A model generated the notes under the pieces. That model was not told the origin of the DNA, did not search any database, and saw only the letters and a list, made by a program, of their open reading frames with translations. The position numbers and the translations under genes were made by a program. A stretch of DNA of 9,744 bases from JBBDRX01 sp040905245 (GTDB taxonomy: Bacteria; Bacteroidota; Rhodothermia; Balneolales; Balneolaceae). Positions 1-5,320 of this stretch are shown here, one piece after another. Location of the stretch: positions 1 through 9,744 of the forward strand of contig JBBDRX010000025.1 of assembly GCA_040905245.1 (NCBI GenBank). Reading direction: 5' to 3'. Position 1 is the first letter of the stretch. Every line of letters starts with the position of its first letter.

Positions 1-1629
1 CCACTCTTCGATAATGGTGAGATAGTATTCCATAAAAACCTCTTCTCCCAGAAGGGTTTTCAGCGCCTGCAGAATCGAAGCAGGTTTGGGGTAGGACGCA
101 ATGCCGTAGGCGGGGCCGGGGTAGTGGTAGTCCGACCGCCGCATGATGGGCCCCTCCATATCGGTCCCGGCGATTCCCAAATACGACCGGAAGAGTTCAA
201 AATTGTCGTTTTCTTCGGGGTAGCGGTCGACCATTGCCTGATGCGTGTTGAAGGTCGTGAAGCCTTCGTCCATCCAGGTGAAGCGCCGTTCATTGCTGTT
301 AACAATCATTGGTACCCACATATGAGCAAACTCGTGGGCCGTGACACCGTGAAGGTCCTGGGGACCCGCTTCGTTGTAACTTCCCATGACCGTGATCATG
401 GGATACTCCATGCCGCCCCGGATAATGCCGGCTCCTTCCACAGAGGTCATGTGTGGCCAGGGATAGGGATGGTTCAGATAGTCGGAAAGAAAGGAGATGG
501 AGTGCTGGGCGTATTCGGCCTGATCTTCCCATAGAGGGGCGTTCAGACGGTAGAAGCTGTGAACTTCTGTATAATCTACGGAGCCATCCCCGTCCAGATC
601 CCCGACAGGAGCTCGGGCTCCGTCCCAGACCGACTCTTTCGTGGCGGAAAACGCGACGTCCCGGACCTGCTCTGCCCGGAACCGCCAGGTGAGCGTTCCC
701 TCTTCACTTCGGTGGGTGGCCGCTCCCAGATCCGATTCGGTCACGATAGAGATTACTTCGTCGCTTTCGACCGATTCGCGGTACCGCTCCAGAACCGGCG
801 GTGTCAGTACCTCTTCCGGGTTCAAAAATTCCCCCGTCCCCATGACGAGCCAGTTGTCGGGAAGCGTCACCTCCAGGGTATAGTCGGCAAAGTCGTGGTA
901 GAACTCGGCATTTCCGAGAAACGGATCGGTAAACCAGCCGTTTACGTTATCGTAGACCATGACATGCGGGTACCAGTAGGAGATGAAAAACAGATTGTCC
1001 TGGCTGCGTCCCATACGGTTTCCCGCTCCCTCTTCAGGGACCTGGAAACTCCATTCGAATTCCAGTTCAACAGAGTTTCCCGGAGCAATGGGTTCATCCA
1101 GAAGAATGAGCATGCGGGTGGCATCTACCAGATATCCCTGGTTCTGAAGGGGCTGCCCGTTTTTCGGAAACTCCTCCACTTCCTCTCCCCGTACCCGGAT
1201 GGAGTGAAGTTCGACCCCACCGGTGATTTCCGTATTCTCTTTCTTCATGGTCCCCGCCTTGTGCAGATTCTGCACCAGCTCCAGAATGAGCCGGTCGAGG
1301 TGGTCGGGGGATTCATTGATGTAGCGAATCGAAGCCTGGCCGTTCAGCCGGTTCTCCTCCGGCAGGAGTTCGGCGCGGAGATCGTACTCGGCCCGGTTTT
1401 GCCAATAGGCCTCACCCGGCGCACCACTGTCGGTACGGCCTCCCCCATCCAGCGCGTATGCATAGTTGTTGGAGTGTGTTACCGGATAGGGAAGGGGGCG
1501 TTCGGGTTGAACCACCCGGGCCTCTTCCTCTTCCATGAGTGTTTCGGACGGGGTGCAAAACGTAAACAGTAGCAGAATGGCAACGGATCCTGCAAACCGC
1601 AGGCCTGGCAGGTGTCGAGTTAAAAACAT
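1..1629 (-). CDS. M1-family (gluzincin) metallopeptidase, exported, 3'-truncated by window edge
   Basis: An open frame of 543 codons starts at an ATG at 1629 and reaches the window edge without a stop, so the C-terminal part is missing. It reads as a zinc aminopeptidase of family M1. The zinc site is complete: HEFAH at residues 432-436, then 18 residues, then Glu455 in the motif WMDEG. The exopeptidase motif usually written GxMEN appears as GGMEYP (405-410), so the Glu is kept and the Asn is Tyr. Tyr513 in SYPKPASIL is the likely transition-state tyrosine. The N-terminus has a basic start, a hydrophobic stretch (about 11-25) and Cys26 preceded by LLFTF; a signal peptide is clear, but Phe at -1 makes the lipobox atypical. 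Residues 344-355 form a 12-residue EF-hand-like loop, DLDGDGSVDYTE. No Shine-Dalgarno is visible before the ATG. The gene lies 19 bases after a receiver gene on the same strand, so co-transcription is possible. Likely role: peptide degradation outside the cytoplasm. Confidence 0.93.
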   Translation of the reverse strand, partial: MFLTRHLPGLRFAGSVAILLLFTFCTPSETLMEEEEARVVQPERPLPYPVTHSNNYAYALDGGGRTDSGAPGEAYWQNRAEYDLRAELLPEENRLNGQASIRYINESPDHLDRLILELVQNLHKAGTMKKENTEITGGVELHSIRVRGEEVEEFPKNGQPLQNQGYLVDATRMLILLDEPIAPGNSVELEFEWSFQVPEEGAGNRMGRSQDNLFFISYWYPHVMVYDNVNGWFTDPFLGNAEFYHDFADYTLEVTLPDNWLVMGTGEFLNPEEVLTPPVLERYRESVESDEVISIVTESDLGAATHRSEEGTLTWRFRAEQVRDVAFSATKESVWDGARAPVGDLDGDGSVDYTEVHSFYRLNAPLWEDQAEYAQHSISFLSDYLNHPYPWPHMTSVEGAGIIRGGMEYPMITVMGSYNEAGPQDLHGVTAHEFAHMWVPMIVNSNERRFTWMDEGFTTFNTHQAMVDRYPEENDNFELFRSYLGIAGTDMEGPIMRRSDYHYPGPAYGIASYPKPASILQALKTLLGEEVFMEYYLTIIEEW

Positions 1630-1648
1630 ACAGGTACGTATTGGTTGG

Positions 1649-2035
1649 TCAGGAGGGGTTCTTCTCGTTGGAAAAATGGGTCTCGATGGACTCTTTCAGA
1701 TCCTCATACTCAATCGGTTTAATCAGATAGTCGAGGTAGCCGGTAGCATCTGCCCGATCGCGGTGTCTCGCATCGGAGTTTCCGGTAATGTAGATCACCG
1801 GGACATCCGAGAAACTTCGAATTTCTCGCATCGCCTCGATTCCATCCATTTCTCCCTCAAGCGCAATATCCATCAGAATCAGGTCCGGCTTGTTTTTTCG
1901 GGCCATTTCGACAGCTGTTTTACCATAAACCAGCTCTCCTGTGGTTTCAAATCCGAGTTTCTCCATATAACTCTCGTACAGGAGATTCAGAATCAGGTCA
2001 TCTTCTACAATAAAAACTTTCTTTTTTTCTTCCAT
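1649..2035 (-). CDS. stand-alone response regulator receiver (REC only), second copy
   Basis: This 128-residue protein is one receiver domain with nothing after it. All signalling residues are present: the acidic pocket Glu11-Asp12-Asp13, the phospho-acceptor Asp56 in LILMDIAL, the switch Thr84 in VIYITGN, and Lys106 in YLIKPI. The segment DIALEGEMDGIEAMREIR resembles receivers that often pair with HisKA_2/HWE-type kinases, which is a family impression and not proof. With no output domain it must act through protein contacts or as a phosphorelay intermediate. The ATG at 2035 has no convincing ribosome-binding site. The protein is only distantly similar to the receiver at 4821-5198, with different N-terminal and alpha-4 sequences, so it is not a recent duplicate. 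It lies 234 bases after the glycosyltransferase and 19 bases before the M1 peptidase. No partner kinase is in the window. Confidence 0.93.
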   Translation of the reverse strand: MEEKKKVFIVEDDLILNLLYESYMEKLGFETTGELVYGKTAVEMARKNKPDLILMDIALEGEMDGIEAMREIRSFSDVPVIYITGNSDARHRDRADATGYLDYLIKPIEYEDLKESIETHFSNEKNPS

Positions 2036-2269
2036 TCCGGATTGTCAGGAAAATCGTGGGATGTTGCAGTGCAGATGGTTTTTTTAAGGGCCTTAGAGAG
2101 CCGCTGAACTGTACTCAATAAGCAATTAACATATCAATTTGTTGCCTTTTTTAAAACTCTTCTTATTGGCGGGTACATGACAGAACCTCCCGAAACTCTG
2201 TGGCCCCGGATCAGGCAGACCGATCTTCGGCGGGTGTTGCTTGTTGTCAACATGCAGGGGAAGTGTTGG
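2036..2269. other. intergenic region between glycosyltransferase and second receiver
   Basis: I see no gene in this 234-base gap. The half nearest the receiver is AT-rich. On the minus strand a possible sigma-70-like pair, TTGATA, 18 bases, TACAGT, can be read at about 2109-2138, but it is weak and no TAnnTTTG element is present. I find no stem followed by a T-run after the glycosyltransferase stop, so read-through into the receiver cannot be excluded. Confidence 0.4.
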
Positions 2270-3694
2270 TCATGAGCGGGTTTTCCCTCCGAACGTGGCA
2301 GTACGTGTCATATTTCCCCACTTTTTGATTCCCCTGAGGTGGTCAACAATTCCTTTGAAACGCCACCAGAGGTGAAGTTGCCGGTACCCGAAGTTCTCAA
2401 TAAACGCGTAGAGAACCAGGGTCAGTATATCCCGTATCCGTTCGTACCGTTTCATCGTGAGCTCCTCCAGCAGTATGGAGAGAATAGACATCAGGGATCC
2501 CAGAAGCAGAGTCACAGCAAAAAACAGGAGAAACACGGTCCAGTTAATGGCTCCGGAAGCAAAAGCAACGATGGTAAATAGAAATCCGGCTATTTCAATC
2601 ACGGGCGAAAGCAGTTCAACAAGCAGGAAGAATGGCATGGCGAGCATACCCAGGCGCCCATATTTGGGGTTCAGCAGCATGGTACGGTGACGGTAGAGCG
2701 TGTCTGCCAGTCCGCGTTGCCAGCGGTTTCTCTGGCGGGCCAGGGAGCCGATCTGCTCGGGAATTTCGGTCCAGCAGACGGGTTCAGGTAAAAAACGAAT
2801 GCGGTATGGAATATTCTTCTCCAGATGGTACCTGTGGAGACGGACGACCAACTCCATGTCTTCACCGACCGTATCACGCATGTACCCGCCTACATCTATG
2901 ACCGCTTGTCGGTCAAAGACCCCGAACGCTCCGGAGATAATCAGAAGGCTGTCGAGGTAGTCCCAGCCAATCCGGCCAAAAAGAAAAGATCGGAGATACT
3001 CCACGGCCTGGTTGCGAGTCAACCAGCTCCCGGGTACATAGACGTTTTCGACCGCGCCGTGTCGGAAGGTGCAGCCGTTGGCCACCCGAACGACCCCACC
3101 GACGGCGATGGTGCGGTCATCTTCGGTAAATGCCAGTAGCATCTTCTTGAGAGCGTCCGACTCCAGTAGCGAGTCGGCATCTACTGAGAAGATGAGATCC
3201 TTTCTGGAGACGTTGATTCCTGCGTTGAGGGCATCGGCCTTCCCGCCATTCTCTTTGTCAACGACCAGCAGGTTGGGATACTTTTCGGATCCGAAAATTC
3301 GCCGGATCGGCTTGGATGGGATCAGGGCGGGAATATGGCGGTCCACCTCCCGGAGCCGAAAGGCACGAATCAGCCTCTCCAGGGTCTGGTCCTTGCTGCC
3401 GTCGTTGACGACAATTACTTCGTAGTCGGGGTAGTCCAGGTTCAGTAGCGCTCGTGTGGAGGCAACCACAGAGAGCTCCTCATTGTAGGCCGGTGCCAGG
3501 ATGGTGGCGGAACGGTAGAGGTTTGTGTTGAAAAGCCCGGAGAGTTGATAAAGATTCTCCTTTTTTCGGGACTGGCGAACCTGCCGGTAGGAGAGTAGAA
3601 TCAACGTAATGTAGGTTCCGTTGACATACAGAAAGTAAAGGATTATCAGGATATTGATCCAAATCAACAGAGTCGGAAGTTGTTCAAAAATCAT
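2270..3694 (-). CDS. processive family-2 glycosyltransferase (PgaC/hyaluronan-synthase type)
   Basis: This 474-residue inner-membrane protein probably builds a beta-linked polysaccharide from UDP-sugars and passes it through the membrane. An N-terminal helix (about 8-36) precedes the GT-A catalytic domain. Visible motifs are PAYNE (68-72), VVNDGS (95-100, UDP-binding Asp98), NGGKADALNAG (149-159), the DAD triad (172-174), GED (277-279, likely catalytic Asp279), and QRNRW (321-325), the QxxRW signature of processive synthases. About three further helices lie at 348-409, followed by an amphipathic tail with KKWGNMTR, like the interfacial helices of related enzymes. There is no PilZ domain. About 30 residues lie between the NDGS region and the GGKADAL motif. 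The product cannot be read from sequence; poly-N-acetylglucosamine is the nearest analogy. Its ATG overlaps the stop of the HEAT gene by one base (TAATG), which suggests translational coupling. Confidence 0.93.
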   Translation of the reverse strand: MIFEQLPTLLIWINILIILYFLYVNGTYITLILLSYRQVRQSRKKENLYQLSGLFNTNLYRSATILAPAYNEELSVVASTRALLNLDYPDYEVIVVNDGSKDQTLERLIRAFRLREVDRHIPALIPSKPIRRIFGSEKYPNLLVVDKENGGKADALNAGINVSRKDLIFSVDADSLLESDALKKMLLAFTEDDRTIAVGGVVRVANGCTFRHGAVENVYVPGSWLTRNQAVEYLRSFLFGRIGWDYLDSLLIISGAFGVFDRQAVIDVGGYMRDTVGEDMELVVRLHRYHLEKNIPYRIRFLPEPVCWTEIPEQIGSLARQRNRWQRGLADTLYRHRTMLLNPKYGRLGMLAMPFFLLVELLSPVIEIAGFLFTIVAFASGAINWTVFLLFFAVTLLLGSLMSILSILLEELTMKRYERIRDILTLVLYAFIENFGYRQLHLWWRFKGIVDHLRGIKKWGNMTRTATFGGKTRS

Positions 3695-4809
3695 TATGGA
3701 GAAGATTTCGTCTGGGGTTGGACTTCATCTTTCAGCTCTTCCCACTCATCGGGATCGAGCATAAGGGAGGGGACGCGGTCAAGATCCTCCCCGGGGAACG
3801 TTGCCAGAGACAGGGCAGCCTGATGACGAACATGAAAGTCAGGGTCGTTGATGAGCCAGTGCAGATGGGGGATCGACTCCGGAGCTTTCAACAACCCATA
3901 GGCATCCGCGGCAGCTTCCCGTAGTATCGCGTGAGGAGAGTTGCTGAAAAAACGATATAGATCAGGCAGTATTTCCGCCATGCCGAAGCGGGCAAGGACC
4001 CGGATCAGTGCTTCCAGAAGGTCCGGTGGGGCTTGCTGTTTATCCAGCTGTCGGTAGTAGCGATACAGTGTTTCCATGGCCTGGATGTACCCCAGCTGCT
4101 CCAGACTGTAGATCAGTAGTGAGCGCCGTTCTGCAGAAATACTCTCTTTCTGGATGAATTCTGTCAGGATCGTCGCCTCGGCATCGTGATATTCGCCTCC
4201 AAACCGGGTAAAATTAACAATCAGGTCGGTAACTGCCATGCTGGAAATGGAGGGATTTTGAAGAATGGTTGCGAAGGCGTCCCTTTTTAGGGCCAGACTA
4301 CCATGGACCATCAACGCCGATGCTGCACTGTAGCAGAGGTAGGGTTCCGGAGATCGGGTCAGGGCTTTCAGCACCGGCAAGTGGTTCGGGTCAATTTTCC
4401 GAATGCGGGCGTAGTATAGGCAGGCTTTCGCTTTTTCGATGGGTGTGCCGGTTTCGAATCGATTCAGAAAGTGGTCGAACGTGCTTTGAACCTCCATAAG
4501 CTCCTGAAGGCGTTTTCTCTCCGCTCCTTCCAGTGACTGTTCAAGCTGGTTTACAAGTTCAAGAAGCACGATGTAATCGATTTTCTCCGTTAGGTGCTCC
4601 TCGACTTCGCCTCTCTCCAGGTCTCCGCTGGTGTATTGGATGATCAGGTCTCCGATGCTCTCGCGAAGTACCCGCTTTCGCCTTTCGACATAATCGATAC
4701 GCCAGCGGGTTAGCAGTGTAACGAGTATGGTCAACAGGGTAGCGGCTATCAACAAAGAGAGAATAGCGGTGAGGAGAACCACGTCCCAGTTGTGCAGAGG
4801 TTGAGTCAA
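3694..4809 (-). CDS. membrane-anchored HEAT-repeat protein
   Basis: This 371-residue protein has one strong transmembrane helix near the N-terminus (about 9-33) followed by a cluster of Arg and Lys (RWRID, ERRKR), which places the rest in the cytoplasm. A polar, Glu-rich helical stretch (about 40-115) comes next. The remainder is helical hairpins of HEAT type, clearest at the C-terminal end, where EAAADAYGLL, PESIPHLHWLINDP and VRHQAALSLATF form two consecutive repeats. HEAT arrays bind proteins and have no catalytic residues, so this is probably a scaffold joining the receiver just upstream to the synthase just downstream; that role is inferred. The only sensible start is a TTG at 4809, 11 bases after the receiver stop. 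No upstream start lies in frame, and the next Met would remove the membrane helix. The weak start and missing Shine-Dalgarno suggest that translation depends on the upstream gene. Confidence 0.85.
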   Translation of the reverse strand: MTQPLHNWDVVLLTAILSLLIAATLLTILVTLLTRWRIDYVERRKRVLRESIGDLIIQYTSGDLERGEVEEHLTEKIDYIVLLELVNQLEQSLEGAERKRLQELMEVQSTFDHFLNRFETGTPIEKAKACLYYARIRKIDPNHLPVLKALTRSPEPYLCYSAASALMVHGSLALKRDAFATILQNPSISSMAVTDLIVNFTRFGGEYHDAEATILTEFIQKESISAERRSLLIYSLEQLGYIQAMETLYRYYRQLDKQQAPPDLLEALIRVLARFGMAEILPDLYRFFSNSPHAILREAAADAYGLLKAPESIPHLHWLINDPDFHVRHQAALSLATFPGEDLDRVPSLMLDPDEWEELKDEVQPQTKSSP

Positions 4810-4820
4810 AAGAGCAGAGG

Positions 4821-5198
4821 TTAGTCGCTGATCAGGCGGTTCAGGCGAAGGAGAAACTCTTCCATCTTGAATGGTTTGGAGACATACTCGACAGCTCCGA
4901 GATTGAACCCTCTGGAGATGTCGTCCGGGCGATTTTTGGTGGTCAGCATGATCACCTTGAGCCTGGAGAGGTCCACATCCTTCATTTCATTCAGATTTTC
5001 CAGAATTTCGAACCCGTTCATCCCGGGCAGCATCACATCCAGAATAACCACATCCGGAAGTTTTTTGTGGATATGCTCCAGCGCTTCAACGCCATTGGCG
5101 ATATGGGTAACGGAGTGGCCCAGAGATTTGAGCCGGTAGTCGAGCAGACGGGCTGTCATCTTCTCGTCTTCCACAATCAGAATATCTTTGGCAGCCAT
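4821..5198 (-). CDS. stand-alone response regulator receiver, first gene of the polysaccharide unit
   Basis: This 125-residue single-domain receiver has Glu10-Asp11-Glu12 in the acidic pocket, phospho-acceptor Asp54 in VVILDVMLPGMNG, Thr86-Thr87 in VIMLTTKN, and Lys108 in YVSKPF. Nothing follows the receiver fold, so output must go through a protein partner. The best candidate is the HEAT protein encoded 11 bases downstream. It is the first gene of the unit and sits behind a Bacteroidota-type promoter, with a predicted leader of only about 20 AT-rich bases and no Shine-Dalgarno. It could be mistaken for a CheY-like motility regulator, but no chemotaxis or flagellar gene is nearby and the gene order argues for control of the glycosyltransferase. 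The cognate kinase is not in the window. Confidence 0.95.
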   Translation of the reverse strand: MAAKDILIVEDEKMTARLLDYRLKSLGHSVTHIANGVEALEHIHKKLPDVVILDVMLPGMNGFEILENLNEMKDVDLSRLKVIMLTTKNRPDDISRGFNLGAVEYVSKPFKMEEFLLRLNRLISD

Positions 5199-5224
5199 AC
5201 TGGGTGGGTTTGTTATATTTAATG

Positions 5225-5254
5225 CAAATATAGTTATTTAGCTATCCAATCAAA
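5225..5254 (-). promoter_or_regulatory. Bacteroidota-type promoter of the receiver-HEAT-glycosyltransferase unit
   Basis: On the minus strand TATATTTG (5232-5225) matches the -7 consensus TAnnTTTG exactly, and TTTG (5254-5251) lies 18 bases upstream as the -33 box. Transcription would begin near 5218-5220, about 20 bases before the receiver ATG at 5198. The surrounding DNA is AT-rich, as usual for promoters of the primary sigma factor in this phylum. It lies between the acylase stop and the receiver start, so it gives the unit its own promoter. Confidence 0.65.
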
Positions 5255-5320
5255 GAGTGAGCCACTGCATGAAACGGACCATTGCCGGCGGCACTGTGCG
5301 ATATCGCTCCAGGCCAAATT

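Noticed and set aside
559..1572. 337-codon open frame on the plus strand
   Set aside because: It is antisense to the M1 peptidase, whose frame carries the full zinc motif. Its translation shows no recognisable domain.
2076..2098. T-run followed by TAAGGGCCTTA, looking like a terminator
   Set aside because: For minus-strand transcription the stem is followed by A, not T, and the one-base loop is not feasible; no plus-strand gene ends here.
1535..2107. 190-codon plus-strand frame spanning the second receiver
   Set aside because: The minus-strand receiver has all phosphorylation residues; the plus frame is its shadow and crosses intergenic DNA.
2220..2230. Small stem CCGA-TCT-TCGG after the glycosyltransferase gene
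   Set aside because: The stem is only four base pairs with no T-run in the direction of transcription, so it is not a credible terminator.
5298..5307. Perfect 10-base palindrome GCGATATCGC downstream of the acylase
   Set aside because: About nine or ten such palindromes are expected by chance in a window this long, and no T-run follows to make a terminator.
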